A stretch of 64,000 nt of DNA from Enterocola sp045654205 (GCA_045654205.1 JAZOMZ010000024.1:1-64000); one strand, 5' to 3'; positions 16,304-25,300 are shown, counted from the first letter of the stretch. A program made the numbers and translations. The notes: generated by a model not told the origin, from the letters alone.

Positions 16304-17437
16304 ATGGGAAAGAGAGATTATTACGAAGTGCTTGGTGTAAGTAAAACTGCCACAGCCGACGAAATAAAAAAAGCATATAGAAAGAAAGCTATACAATATC
16401 ACCCAGATAAAAATCCGGGCGATAAAGAAGCTGAAGAAAAATTCAAAGAAGCAGCCGAAGCGTATGATGTGCTAAGCGATGAGCAAAAACGTCAACGCTA
16501 CGACCAATTTGGTCATGCAGCATTCTCTGGTGCCGGTGGTGGCGGAGGCTATGGCGGCTTTGGAGGCTTCGGTGGAGGCGGCTTCTCTATGAACATGGAC
16601 GATATCTTCGAACACTTTGGAGATATTTTTGGCGGTCACTTTGGTGGTCGTGGTGGTTCTAGAGGTGGCACTCCTCGTGGCACAAACCTAAGAGTGAGAG
16701 TAAAAATCACTCTTGAAGAAGCAGCCACAGGTGTAGAAAAGAAAATTAAACTAAATAAAAAGGTTACTTGTAGCCATTGTAATGGTACAGGTGCAGAAAA
16801 TCCTTCAGATTTAGAGACATGTAGCGTTTGTGGAGGTACTGGTCGTGTAGTGAGAACTACTCAGTCTTTCTTTGGTCCAATGCAAACTCAAACCACCTGT
16901 AGTGCATGTCACGGTACTGGTAAAGTAATCAAGAAAAAATGCCACAAATGTGGTGGAGAAGGTCTTGAAACTTCATCAGAAGTGGTTTCTATCAACATAC
17001 CTGCAGGTATCTACGATGGCGCTCAACTTGCAATGAAAGGTTACGGCAACGCTGCTCCACAAGGCGGTGTAAGTGGCGACCTTTACATTATAGTAGAAGT
17101 TGAAGAACACAAAGACCTTATAAGAAACAATGATGACCTTATCTACAACCTAATGCTTCCACTTACTGTGGCAGTTTTGGGCGACGAAGTGGTTATTCCT
17201 ACACTTGAAGGCAAAGTGAAGATTAAGATTAAACCTGGTACACAACCTGGTGAAGTTCTTCGCTTAAGAAATAAAGGTGTACCAAGCCTAAATGGATATG
17301 GACGCGGCGATTTACTTGTAAATATCGGTGTTTATATTCCTGAAAGATTAAGTTCAGAAGAAAAAGAAATGTTCTCAAAAATGTCTGGTTCTAAATCTAT
17401 GGAACCAACAGAAGAATCTAAAAGAAAATTTTTCTAA
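16304..17437 (+). CDS. dnaJ: Chaperone protein DnaJ
   Basis: 377 residues with the full type I layout: J domain with the HPD motif (YHPDKNPGDK), a Gly/Phe-rich linker (about residues 78-125), four zinc-binding CxxCxGxG repeats (CSHCNGTG, CSVCGGTG, CSACHGTG, CHKCGGEG), and the C-terminal substrate-binding domains. Stimulates DnaK ATPase and delivers clients. Follows grpE after eight bases. Confidence 0.96.
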   Translation: MGKRDYYEVLGVSKTATADEIKKAYRKKAIQYHPDKNPGDKEAEEKFKEAAEAYDVLSDEQKRQRYDQFGHAAFSGAGGGGGYGGFGGFGGGGFSMNMDDIFEHFGDIFGGHFGGRGGSRGGTPRGTNLRVRVKITLEEAATGVEKKIKLNKKVTCSHCNGTGAENPSDLETCSVCGGTGRVVRTTQSFFGPMQTQTTCSACHGTGKVIKKKCHKCGGEGLETSSEVVSINIPAGIYDGAQLAMKGYGNAAPQGGVSGDLYIIVEVEEHKDLIRNNDDLIYNLMLPLTVAVLGDEVVIPTLEGKVKIKIKPGTQPGEVLRLRNKGVPSLNGYGRGDLLVNIGVYIPERLSSEEKEMFSKMSGSKSMEPTEESKRKFF

Positions 17438-17450
17438 AAATAATTCGTAA

Positions 17451-18521
17451 ATGAATATAGCAGCACTAGTATCTGGAGGAGTGGATAGCTCTGTAGTAGT
17501 ACACCAACTTAAAGAAATGGGCTACGACCCAACCATTTTCTACATACGCATTGGTATGGAAGATGAAAATGGCTATATGGGTTGCACTGCAGAGGAAGAT
17601 ATAGAAATCACTTCATTTGTAGCTAAAAAATATGGGCTAAAAATGGAGACTGTCTCACTCCAAAAAGAATACTGGGACAATGTGGTGGAATATGTTATTC
17701 GTACCGTGAGAAATGGACTTACTCCAAACCCTGACGTTATGTGCAACAGACTTATCAAATTTGGTAGTTTCATAGATAAATATGGCTACGAATTTGATAA
17801 AATTGCCACAGGTCATTATGCTCAAACATATTTTGAAAACGGCAAACACTATTTAGGCACTGCCTTAGACCCAGTGAAAGACCAAACAGACTTCCTTGCA
17901 CAAATTACATACTCGCAAGTGTCTCGTTTGATGTTTCCAATTGGGCATTTAATGAAGTCGCAAGTGCGCGAAATAGCTGTGTCTCAAAACCTTCCTAGTG
18001 CTTCTCGCAAAGATAGTCAAGGTATCTGCTTCTTAGGTAAAATCAATTATAATGATTTCATAAAGAGATATTTAGGCGAGAAAGAAGGTAAGATTATAGA
18101 AAAGGAAACAGGCAAGATTCTTGGCACTCACAGAGGTTTCTGGTTTCACACTATAGGTCAAAGAAAAGGTCTTGGTCTTGGTGGTGGTCCTTGGTATGTG
18201 GTAGCAAAAGACTCTGCCGAAAACATTGTCTATGTGTCTCAAGGCTATGATGTGGAAACACAATATGGCAAAACAGTGCCACTAGACGACTTCAATTTCA
18301 TCACAGAAAATCCTTGGGGCGATTTCACCGACCCAGTAGATATTACCTTCAAGATACGTCACACACCCGAGTTCACCAAAGGCAAGCTATTCAACGAAGG
18401 TAATGGCTCCTACAGAATAGAATCCGAAGACAAAATCCAAGGCATTGCCCCTGGTCAATACGGCGTCATCTACGATACCGACCACAGAATTTGTTATGGT
18501 AGTGGCGTGATAAGGATATAA
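17451..18521 (+). CDS. mnmA: tRNA-specific 2-thiouridylase MnmA
   Basis: 356 residues. PP-loop ATP-binding motif ALVSGGVDSSVV at the N-terminus; catalytic cysteines in NPDVMCNRLIKF and DSQGICFLG; substrate region TGHYAQ. Thiolates C2 of U34 in Lys, Glu and Gln tRNAs. The insert GMEDENGYMGCTAEEDIEI near residue 35 marks the Bacteroidetes form. Starts 13 bases after dnaJ, so it may share the chaperone transcript. Bacteroidales often carry more than one MnmA-like gene. Confidence 0.9.
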   Translation: MNIAALVSGGVDSSVVVHQLKEMGYDPTIFYIRIGMEDENGYMGCTAEEDIEITSFVAKKYGLKMETVSLQKEYWDNVVEYVIRTVRNGLTPNPDVMCNRLIKFGSFIDKYGYEFDKIATGHYAQTYFENGKHYLGTALDPVKDQTDFLAQITYSQVSRLMFPIGHLMKSQVREIAVSQNLPSASRKDSQGICFLGKINYNDFIKRYLGEKEGKIIEKETGKILGTHRGFWFHTIGQRKGLGLGGGPWYVVAKDSAENIVYVSQGYDVETQYGKTVPLDDFNFITENPWGDFTDPVDITFKIRHTPEFTKGKLFNEGNGSYRIESEDKIQGIAPGQYGVIYDTDHRICYGSGVIRI

Positions 18522-18613
18522 AAAGTTAGGAGTTAAGATTTAAAATAAATTGTACCATTATAAAATATACTATACTAGAATACAACATATTAGTTAATAA
18601 ATAATATCTAATT

Positions 18614-18637
18614 AGAGCTGTTAGCTCTTATTCTCTA
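18614..18637 (+). terminator. Possible weak terminator after mnmA
   Basis: A 6-bp stem (AGAGCT-GTT-AGCTCT) followed by TTATTCTCT, about 90 bases after the mnmA stop. The U tract is poor. Confidence 0.35.
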
Positions 18638-18682
18638 TTCTGAAAATCGGCAAATTTAAAGAAGTAACATGAGAATAGGTGC

Positions 18683-18784
18683 AGGGTTCGTCGTATCAGG
18701 GCGTAACCTTCTGTACTTATTTGTGTTACTAGGTTTTGCCGAACCTTCAGAGTCAAGTAAGTTACAGAGGTTAGCCCTTTTTTC
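18683..18784 (+). ncRNA. Structured RNA or attenuator leader upstream of the XRE gene
   Basis: A long imperfect stem: the arm AGGGCGTAACCTTCTGTACT at 18698 pairs with the arm TAAGTTACAGAGGTTAGCCC at 18758, followed by a run of six T, which is a terminator geometry. Inside it AGGTT-TTGCCG-AACCT forms a small hairpin. A competing pairing exists between AGGGTTCG (18683-18690) and CGAACCTT (18740-18747). No coding explanation was found. It could be a small RNA ending in its own terminator, or a leader that attenuates the XRE gene 35 bases downstream. No known Rfam family was recognised. Confidence 0.45.
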
Positions 18785-18818
18785 TTATATGGAATAAAGC
18801 TGCAGTTTTGCAAACAAA

Positions 18819-19046
18819 ATGGAAGCAGAAATTCACATAGGAAAATTAATTAAAGAAGAGCTTGAAAAGCAAGGTCGCAAACCTTCGTGGCTTGCAAAAG
18901 AATTACATTATACCCGATATAATGTATATAAGATTTTCCAAAGAAGCTACATAGACACAGAACTACTAATGCAGATTTCGCTTCTTCTCAACAAAGATTT
19001 CTTCTCTTTCTACACCACAAAACTTCATTCCACTTCTTCTAAATAA
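18819..19046 (+). CDS. Small XRE-like helix-turn-helix protein
   Basis: 75 residues: HIGKLIKEELEKQGRKPSWLAKELHYTRYNVYKIFQRSYIDTELLMQISLLLNKDFFSFYT. This is the short helix-turn-helix type common in Bacteroidetes, made of little more than the DNA-binding domain, probably a dimeric regulator with unknown targets. It sits directly behind the structured RNA with its T run, so its expression may depend on read-through. No partner toxin is adjacent. Confidence 0.8.
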   Translation: MEAEIHIGKLIKEELEKQGRKPSWLAKELHYTRYNVYKIFQRSYIDTELLMQISLLLNKDFFSFYTTKLHSTSSK

Positions 19047-19187
19047 TGTGTAATATTTTTACACAAAACGTGTAATTATAGACTACAACGATATAGTTAT
19101 AATACGTCAAAATTTTTCTTACTTTGTAAATATATTTAACATTTAAAACCGATGGGCGTATGGTATATAACTAGCAATACAATTATT

Positions 19188-20339
19188 ATGAAAATTAAAA
19201 TTACTTTTAGTTTAATTATCACAGCATTGATATTAAACTTATCTAGTTGCTGTGTATTAATGCCAACAGCAAGAACTAGTACAATTGGTGTATCAGTTAC
19301 ACCTTCTAATGCAACAATCAAACATAGTTCTTCTGGAAGTGTTTTGGGAACAGGTTCTTGCAATCTAGACTTTGATTGTAAAGATGAAAAAGGAACATAT
19401 TGGGAAATAACAATGTCTGCACCAGATTATAAAACTATTACAGAAAGAATTTATAATACAAGAGAAGACTATTCAAGACATTTTACTTTGAGAAAATTAA
19501 AACACACAAAAGTTACACTGAATGTAGAGCCTTCTAATGCGGAGATTTTTTATAAAAATAATGGAAATTTAGCTGGAATTGGTTCTTGTGAATTTGATTT
19601 TACAGAAGAGGATTCTAATACAAGTTATTACGAAGTTGCAATTACAGCTCCATATTATAATGACCAAGTAGTAAGAGTATATAAAAATGATGGAGTGAAA
19701 AAGGTTTCATTAACAAGAAAACCTATTAAAACAATCGTTGTTACTCCTGGTGATGCTGATATTGCTATAAATAATGAGTCGGTTGCAAAAGGAAAGTATG
19801 ATATAAACTTTGAAAGAACTGATAAAGTTTTAATTACATTGTCTAGAGAAGGATATGAAACAGCAACATATACATTATTAAAATCAGATCCTCGTCAGAC
19901 TGTAACTTATGAAATGGATATTGATGAAGCATACGAAAATTCAGAAGGTGGAGACGATGCTGCACAATATGCTAATAAATGGGTGCCATTAGAACCAAGT
20001 AAAGATATTCCTGAAGACCAAGTATGGAGAAGATTATTTGCAACAGTAACAGGTTATGGTGAAAAGGACATAGCATTTGAGGTAGAAAGAGCAGATAAAA
20101 CAGTAGGATGGATAAAAACATTCCCTACAATATTACAATATAAGGCTTCTGATGTTAGAACGACATTAGAGATACAGCCAGATTATTCTACTGGTGAAAA
20201 AAATCGATTTAAAGTAAGATTGTATTTCGAGAAAAGAAAGAAGAATACAGGAGAAGAGGGTTGGGTTAAATATGATCGTTTAATGAAAGCATATAAAGAA
20301 CTTATTCCTAACTTAAAAAATGTAATAGGGGCAATGTAA
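19188..20339 (+). CDS. Lipoprotein with three PEGA-like repeats and a shared C-terminal domain
   Basis: 383 residues from the ATG at 19188 (MKIKITFSLIITALILNLSSCC); an ATG 36 bases earlier would put residues before the signal peptide. Lipobox LNLSSC. Three PEGA-type beta units follow: VTPSNATIKHSSSGSVLGTG (about residue 38), VEPSNAEIFYKNNGNLAGIG (about 120) and VTPGDADIAINNESVAKG (about 185). The C-terminal 130 residues (DDAAQYANKWVPLEP to WVKYDRLMKAYKELIPNLK) are shared with the next gene. PEGA domains occur in surface and envelope proteins; function here unknown. Two bases separate it from its paralogue. Confidence 0.72.
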   Translation: MKIKITFSLIITALILNLSSCCVLMPTARTSTIGVSVTPSNATIKHSSSGSVLGTGSCNLDFDCKDEKGTYWEITMSAPDYKTITERIYNTREDYSRHFTLRKLKHTKVTLNVEPSNAEIFYKNNGNLAGIGSCEFDFTEEDSNTSYYEVAITAPYYNDQVVRVYKNDGVKKVSLTRKPIKTIVVTPGDADIAINNESVAKGKYDINFERTDKVLITLSREGYETATYTLLKSDPRQTVTYEMDIDEAYENSEGGDDAAQYANKWVPLEPSKDIPEDQVWRRLFATVTGYGEKDIAFEVERADKTVGWIKTFPTILQYKASDVRTTLEIQPDYSTGEKNRFKVRLYFEKRKKNTGEEGWVKYDRLMKAYKELIPNLKNVIGAM

Positions 20340-20340
20340 T

Positions 20341-21021
20341 ATGTACAAAACATTATTATTAACAACATTTTTAATATTCTGTCTTAATATACAAGCACAA
20401 TACAGAAGACACCATGAATATAAGACAGTAGTGGTAGAACCTCGTGATGCTGAAATTTATGTAAATAATGAGTTATTAGGTAAAGGAAGTTGTAATGTTT
20501 CATTTTCTGGAAGAGAAAAAGTTTTATTAACTTTTAAATGTACCGGTTATGAAACAGCTTCATATAGTTTATTAAGAAGTAACTTAGAGCAGACTGTTAC
20601 ATACCGATTAGAACAAGATGAAGCATTCTTTAATTCAGAAGAAGGAAAAGATGCTGCTCAATATGTTAATAAATGGGTACCTATTGTTCCTAGAAGTGAT
20701 TTTTCTGAAGATGATGTTTGGCGTAGAATGATTTCAATAATTACAAATGCAGGTTTTGCTTTGGAAAAGATAGACAAAACATCAGGCTGGATTAGAACAT
20801 TTCCTTCTGTAAAATCTTATAAGACATCAGATGTTAGAACAACATTAGAAGTACGACCAGATTATTCTACTGGTGAAAAAAATCAATTTAAAGTAAGATT
20901 GTATTTCGAGAAAAGACAGAAGAATACAGGAGAAGAAGGATGGGTTAAATATAATCGTTTATTAAATGATTATAAAAATGTAATTCCAGACCTAATTAAT
21001 TCACTAGGTGGAGGAATGTAA
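20341..21021 (+). CDS. Secreted PEGA-domain paralogue of the upstream lipoprotein
   Basis: 226 residues with a Sec signal (TLLLTTFLIFCLNIQAQ), no lipobox after processing. One PEGA unit, VEPRDAEIYVNNELLGKGSCNVSF, then the same C-terminal domain as the upstream gene; the stretches DVRTTLE, RPDYSTGEKN and FKVRLYFEKR are almost identical between them. It looks like a tandem duplicate that has kept one of three PEGA units and lost or never had the lipid anchor. Ends at a terminator. Confidence 0.72.
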   Translation: MYKTLLLTTFLIFCLNIQAQYRRHHEYKTVVVEPRDAEIYVNNELLGKGSCNVSFSGREKVLLTFKCTGYETASYSLLRSNLEQTVTYRLEQDEAFFNSEEGKDAAQYVNKWVPIVPRSDFSEDDVWRRMISIITNAGFALEKIDKTSGWIRTFPSVKSYKTSDVRTTLEVRPDYSTGEKNQFKVRLYFEKRQKNTGEEGWVKYNRLLNDYKNVIPDLINSLGGGM

Positions 21022-21028
21022 AATAGTT

Positions 21029-21060
21029 AAAACCACACTTCATAAGAGGTGTGGTTTATT
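21029..21060 (+). terminator. Terminator after the PEGA gene pair
   Basis: Hairpin AAACCACACTT / AGGTGTGGTTT with a 6-base loop and T-rich tail. Confidence 0.75.
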
Positions 21061-21093
21061 ACTATAATATTATTTAATATTTGTACCAGAAAT

Positions 21094-21123
21094 AGAGGTT
21101 GACCTATAAAAAGTCAACCTCTT
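21094..21123. terminator. Terminator of the VOR/KOR operon (minus strand)
   Basis: 10-bp perfect stem AGAGGTTGAC / GTCAACCTCT with a 9-base loop, between convergent transcripts. Confidence 0.7.
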
Positions 21124-21145
21124 ATTCTTTATATTGTAAAACTAA

Positions 21146-21688
21146 TTATTGTTTTACTATGATTTCCATACCTTTTTTGATAGCCTCCTCATTTTGAGGA
21201 AGAAGGTGGTGGTGACGTGATGGAAGAGATTTTTTAAGACCTAACATCACATATTCAAGTTCTACGATAGGACAAATTTTTAAAAGACCACCTAGGATAA
21301 TCATGTTGAATGATTTTGCAGCTCCCATTGCAAGTGCAGTATCCATAGCATCGATGCTGTAGATATTGATATCTGTACGAGTAGGAGGGGTAGTGATACC
21401 GTATGGATCATAAATAAGGTTACCACCAGGTTTTACTTTAGATTCAAATTTGTCTAAAGATTGTTGGTTTAGGATGATAGCTGTGTCGTATGTGTTAAGA
21501 ATAGGTGAAGAGATTTTTTCATCACTTATAATAACTGTTACGTTGGCAGTACCACCACGTTGTTCTGGACCGTAAGCAGGCAACCAGCTCACTTCTTTGT
21601 CTTGCATTAAGCCAGAGTAAGCTAAAATCTTACCCATAGAAAGGACACCTTGTCCACCAAATCCAGCTATGATAATTTCTTGTGTCAT
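21146..21688 (-). CDS. 2-oxoacid:ferredoxin oxidoreductase, gamma subunit
   Basis: 180 residues: IIIAGFGGQGVLSMGKILAYSG at the N-terminus and SWLPAYGPEQRGGTANVTVIIS, both hallmark motifs of the gamma domain of the pyruvate/2-ketoisovalerate/2-oxoglutarate:ferredoxin oxidoreductase family. Last gene of a four-gene minus-strand operon (ferredoxin, alpha, beta, gamma). In Bacteroides the equivalent sets are called vorDBAC or kor; the substrate (branched-chain 2-oxoacid or 2-oxoglutarate) cannot be fixed by eye. Confidence 0.88.
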   Translation of the reverse strand: MTQEIIIAGFGGQGVLSMGKILAYSGLMQDKEVSWLPAYGPEQRGGTANVTVIISDEKISSPILNTYDTAIILNQQSLDKFESKVKPGGNLIYDPYGITTPPTRTDINIYSIDAMDTALAMGAAKSFNMIILGGLLKICPIVELEYVMLGLKKSLPSRHHHLLPQNEEAIKKGMEIIVKQ

Positions 21689-21700
21689 AATCTTTGCTTT

Positions 21701-22468
21701 TTATTCGTTTTTCAAATCACCTAATGGATATTCTTTAAACATATTTTCTACCATCCAATCATTTGCTGCAGCTGGAGACATTTTCCAACCAGAGTTGCAG
21801 GTAGAAACTACTTCTACGAAAGATGCACCTTTTTTCTCTGGAGAAAGTGCATTTTCAAATGCTTTGCGGATAGCAGCTTTAGTTTTGCGCACTGCAGCAG
21901 CTGTATGCACACTTTGACGTGTTACATAACGAGCACCTCTTAGTTGAGCTAAAAGGTTAGAAATAGGTAAGTTATATCCGTTTAATTCAAAATCACGACC
22001 GTATGGGCAAGTAGCAGTTTTCATACCTTCTAGGGTAGTAGGTGCCATTTGACCACCTGTCATACCATAAATACCGTTATTGATGAAAATCATTGCTAAA
22101 TTGTCACCACGGTTTACAGCGTGAATAGTTTCTGCAGTACCGATAGCAGCTAAGTCGCCGTCACCTTGGTATGTGAAAACTAATTTATTTGGTAATAGAC
22201 GTTTGATAGCAGTTGCAATGGCTGGCGCACGACCGTGAGCAGCTTCTTGCCAGTCGATATCAATGTAGTTGTATGCAAACACGGCACAACCTACAGGAGA
22301 CACACCGATAGTGTTTTCAGTTAGTCCCATTTCTTCAATCACTTCTGCTATTAATTTATGTACCACACCGTGACTACAACCAGGACAATAGTGCATGGTA
22401 TTGTCATTTAGAAGTTTTGGTTTTGAATAAACCAAATTTTCTGGTTTGATTATATCTTGTTTTGTCAT
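21701..22468 (-). CDS. 2-oxoacid:ferredoxin oxidoreductase, beta (TPP-binding) subunit
   Basis: 255 residues. CPGCSHGVVHKL near the N-terminus, the thiamine-diphosphate region FTYQGDGDLAAIGTAETIHAVNRGDNLAMIFINNGIYGMTGGQM (GDGD with NN), and PYGRDFELNGYN. Binds thiamine diphosphate, decarboxylates the 2-oxoacid and passes electrons to ferredoxin. Lies between the alpha and gamma genes with gaps of 6 and 12 bases. Confidence 0.9.
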   Translation of the reverse strand: MTKQDIIKPENLVYSKPKLLNDNTMHYCPGCSHGVVHKLIAEVIEEMGLTENTIGVSPVGCAVFAYNYIDIDWQEAAHGRAPAIATAIKRLLPNKLVFTYQGDGDLAAIGTAETIHAVNRGDNLAMIFINNGIYGMTGGQMAPTTLEGMKTATCPYGRDFELNGYNLPISNLLAQLRGARYVTRQSVHTAAAVRKTKAAIRKAFENALSPEKKGASFVEVVSTCNSGWKMSPAAANDWMVENMFKEYPLGDLKNE

Positions 22469-22474
22469 GACTGT

Positions 22475-23557
22475 TTATTTTATAATTTTACTTTTTAGGG
22501 CATCAACTACTTCATCTGGAGTAGGAACGATACCACCCATACGACCAAAGTGTTCTACAGGAACTTTTCCTTCCACTGCTAAACGAATATCTTCTATCAT
22601 TTGACCAGCGTTGTATTCTACAGAAAGAATACCTTTTACGTGAGATAGAGATTCTTGAATGTGTTTAGTTGGGAATGGGAATAAAGTGATAGGACGTAGA
22701 AGACCTACTTTAATACCTTGTACGCGAGCAATTTCCACTGCTTTTTGGCAGATACGAGCTGCAGAACCAAATGCTACGAATAGATAGTCTGCATCTGCTG
22801 CTTCGATTTCTTCAAAACGAACTTCGTTTTCTGTAATTGTAGCATATTTTTCTTGAAGCGCAATGTTTCTGCGTTCCATTGGTTCTGGTTGAAGCTCTAG
22901 TGATGTAATCACGTTGCGTGCACGATCTTCTGTTTTACCAAGAGAAGCCCATGGACATTCTTTGCGAATTTCTTCTTCTGTTCTGCGAGGTTGGAAAGGA
23001 GGAAGAACCACTTTTTCCATCATTTGACCGATAAGACCGTCAGCCAAAATCACAGTTAGAATATTGTATTTAAATGCAAGTTCAAAACCTAGTGGCACGA
23101 AGTCTGCCATTTCTTGAACACTGTTTGGTGCTAATGTGATTTGACGATAGTCGCCGTGACCACCACCTTTAACAGTTTGGAAATAGTCTGCTTGTGAAGG
23201 TTGGATAGTACCAAGACCTGGACCACCACGCATCACGTTTACCACTAATGCAGGAATATCTGCACCTGCTATATAAGAAACACCTTCTTGCATAAGGCTG
23301 AAACCAGGACTAGAGGTAGAAGTCATCACTTTTTTACCACAACCTGCACCAGCATATACCATGTTAATAGAAGCGGTTTCACTTTCTGCTTGAAGAACCA
23401 CCATACCAGTAGTTTCCCAAGGTTTAAGCGCCATTAAAGTTTCCATTACTTCAGATTGTGGAGTAATAGGATAACCAAAATAACCATCGCATCCGCAACG
23501 AATAGCAGCTTCTGCTAAGGCTTCGTTGCCTTTCATTAATCTTACTTCTTCATTCAT
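22475..23557 (-). CDS. 2-oxoacid:ferredoxin oxidoreductase, alpha subunit (VorB/KorA type)
   Basis: 360 residues: LMKGNEALAEAAIRCGCDGYFGYPITPQSEVMETL, then SSPGFSLMQEGVSYIAGADIPALVVNVMRGGPGLGTIQPSQADYFQ, and a C-terminal half with LLRPITLFPFPTKHI. Typical alpha subunit carrying the pyrimidine-binding domain. Two bases separate it from the ferredoxin gene. In Bacteroides the closest annotated proteins are 3-methyl-2-oxobutanoate dehydrogenase subunit VorB. Confidence 0.9.
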   Translation of the reverse strand: MNEEVRLMKGNEALAEAAIRCGCDGYFGYPITPQSEVMETLMALKPWETTGMVVLQAESETASINMVYAGAGCGKKVMTSTSSPGFSLMQEGVSYIAGADIPALVVNVMRGGPGLGTIQPSQADYFQTVKGGGHGDYRQITLAPNSVQEMADFVPLGFELAFKYNILTVILADGLIGQMMEKVVLPPFQPRRTEEEIRKECPWASLGKTEDRARNVITSLELQPEPMERRNIALQEKYATITENEVRFEEIEAADADYLFVAFGSAARICQKAVEIARVQGIKVGLLRPITLFPFPTKHIQESLSHVKGILSVEYNAGQMIEDIRLAVEGKVPVEHFGRMGGIVPTPDEVVDALKSKIIK

Positions 23558-23559
23558 AA

Positions 23560-23787
23560 TTATGCGAGTTTTACTTTATAAACTGAAATACAACCATCAG
23601 GGCAAACAATACCACAGCTTGCACAACCGATGCATTCATCTTCGTTAGCCATTTCTGCGTAACGATAACCTTTTGAATTCACTTGCTTAGACATAGTCAA
23701 TACTTTTAGTGGGCAAGCAACAACACATAGCTCACAACCTTTACAACGTTCGGTATTAACTACTACAGCACCTTTAATCTTTGCCAT
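23560..23787 (-). CDS. 4Fe-4S ferredoxin subunit of the 2-oxoacid oxidoreductase
   Basis: 75 residues from the ATG at 23787. Two clusters are visible: CKGCELCVVACP and CIGCASCGIVCP. An ATG at 23814 is excluded because it lies inside the TACCTTTG promoter box, upstream of transcription. It is the delta subunit that carries electrons out of the thiamine site to free ferredoxin. First gene of the operon. Confidence 0.88.
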   Translation of the reverse strand: MAKIKGAVVVNTERCKGCELCVVACPLKVLTMSKQVNSKGYRYAEMANEDECIGCASCGIVCPDGCISVYKVKLA

Positions 23788-23811
23788 AATTTTTAATTTT
23801 TTTAAGGAGTA

Positions 23812-23819
23812 CAAAGGTA
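23812..23819 (-). promoter_or_regulatory. -7 promoter box of the VOR/KOR operon
   Basis: TACCTTTG on the minus strand (exact TAnnTTTG), 25 bases upstream of the ferredoxin ATG at 23787. Confidence 0.65.
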
Positions 23820-23877
23820 CAACTTTTTAATTTAATAATGTGTATAAAACTATGTTTTTTAACCATAAAATACTAAA

Positions 23878-23914
23878 AATCTAAGATTTATATTTCAAAA
23901 TCTTAGATTTTATA
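23878..23914. terminator. Terminator after the aminotransferase gene (minus strand)
   Basis: Perfect 13-bp stem AAATCTAAGATTT / AAATCTTAGATTT with a 7-base loop. AT-rich but long; lies between the aminotransferase stop and the VOR promoter. Confidence 0.6.
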
Positions 23915-23978
23915 AGTTTTAAAGGAATTTTAGTAACAAATTTGTAATAAAATTAACCTTTTAATTATAAATTTCACA

Positions 23979-25280
23979 TCAATGGTCTTTATGAAACTCT
24001 TTAATTCTCTCTTCAATCTCGCCATACATTGCAGGGTCGACAAAAGAAGTACAAATGCGTAGGCCTTGTTGTTTACTACCTGTAGTGTCTAGTGCAATGG
24101 CAGAAATACCGTAGAATAGAAGTTCATACATTAGTTCTACGCCAGTCATATTTTTGTAACCAACTGTGAAGTAGAAACCATCTGCAATGTCTTCGTCTAA
24201 GTCTTTGTCGTATACAATATGGAAACCATTTTCAAGGAAGAATTTTTTAAGCACTGCAGCTTTTTCTCCATAGGTTTTTACACTTTCTAGGAAGTTGAAC
24301 TCACCGTCGTTTGCTGCTTTAAGCATTGCTGCCATAGCGTATTGGGTAGAGTGGGTAACACCTGCAGAAAGACAATATAAAACTCTACTAATAAGCACAT
24401 TACCAAATTCATCTACACCATAACGAGCTTTAAGTCCTGCATATTTTCTTCTGTAAATGCCGTTAGACATTGCAATAATACCTATACGTTGACCTGCATA
24501 ACTAAATGCTTTTGAACCAGAAATCATAAGCAAATAATTGTCGGTATAGCGAGCCACTGTTGGTTGATATGGAGCCTCGAATGGATGACTTAGGTCTTTG
24601 CGGAAGTCCATTGCAAAATATGCAAGGTCTTCTATTACGATCGCGTCATATTTAGTTGCAGCAGAGCCAATTATCTCTAGTTCTTGTTCTGTTAGGCACA
24701 CCCAAGAAGGGTTGTTTGGATTTGAGTAAATAATAGCACAAATATTTCCTTTTTCTAAGTAACTTTCTAGTTTTGCCTTAAGTTTTTCGCCACGATAATC
24801 GTACACGTCGAAGCTTTCAGATTTATATCCTAAAACTTGAAGTTGCATTTTTTGCACAGGAAAACCTGGGTCGATAAATAGCACAGTGTCTTTTTTAGGG
24901 TCGCATTGGCCACAAACAGTAAATGCCGCAAACACACCATTCATAGAGCCAACTGCAGGCACACAACCTTCTGGATTTACATCCACACCGATAAATGCTT
25001 TGATAAAGCGAGAAGACTCTTCTTTAAGTTCTTTTTCGCCTTCAAGAGTAGGATAAACAGATGCAACACCACGTTTAAGTGCTTCTATCTCAGCATTTAC
25101 GCCAATTTCTGATGCTGGCACACCTGGTACGCCCATTTCCATACGAGCCATACGCATACCTGTTTCTGCTTCTATTTTTTTACCGATACCAACGATTTCT
25201 CTAATGGTAGCTTTTCCAAAGTCTGGCAGATTGAAACTGTCAATAATTCCTTTTATTTGTTCTTTATTTGCTGTCATCAC
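23979..25280 (-). CDS. PLP-dependent aminotransferase, class I/II
   Basis: 433 residues. Fold type I landmarks: PAVGSMNGVFAAF, CAIIYSNPNNPSWVCLT (the NPNNP substrate/PLP region), AIVIEDLAYFAMDF (Asp that binds the pyridine nitrogen), and ISGSKAFSYAGQRIG with the PLP lysine. Bacteroidales often keep this gene near ferredoxin-linked 2-oxoacid oxidoreductases; converting amino acids to the 2-oxoacids used by the adjacent VOR-type complex would be a sensible pairing, but that is inference. Substrate unknown. Confidence 0.85.
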   Translation of the reverse strand: MMTANKEQIKGIIDSFNLPDFGKATIREIVGIGKKIEAETGMRMARMEMGVPGVPASEIGVNAEIEALKRGVASVYPTLEGEKELKEESSRFIKAFIGVDVNPEGCVPAVGSMNGVFAAFTVCGQCDPKKDTVLFIDPGFPVQKMQLQVLGYKSESFDVYDYRGEKLKAKLESYLEKGNICAIIYSNPNNPSWVCLTEQELEIIGSAATKYDAIVIEDLAYFAMDFRKDLSHPFEAPYQPTVARYTDNYLLMISGSKAFSYAGQRIGIIAMSNGIYRRKYAGLKARYGVDEFGNVLISRVLYCLSAGVTHSTQYAMAAMLKAANDGEFNFLESVKTYGEKAAVLKKFFLENGFHIVYDKDLDEDIADGFYFTVGYKNMTGVELMYELLFYGISAIALDTTGSKQQGLRICTSFVDPAMYGEIEERIKEFHKDH

Positions 25281-25300
25281 CGTAATATTTTTTTGAACTG

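Noticed and set aside
18072..18263. Reverse-strand open frame inside mnmA
   Set aside because: Shadow of a well-supported gene; no promoter, no motif.
18661..18784. tRNA or tmRNA in the structured region
   Set aside because: No anticodon arm, T-loop GTTCRA or CCA end; the fold is a long rod with a terminator tail.
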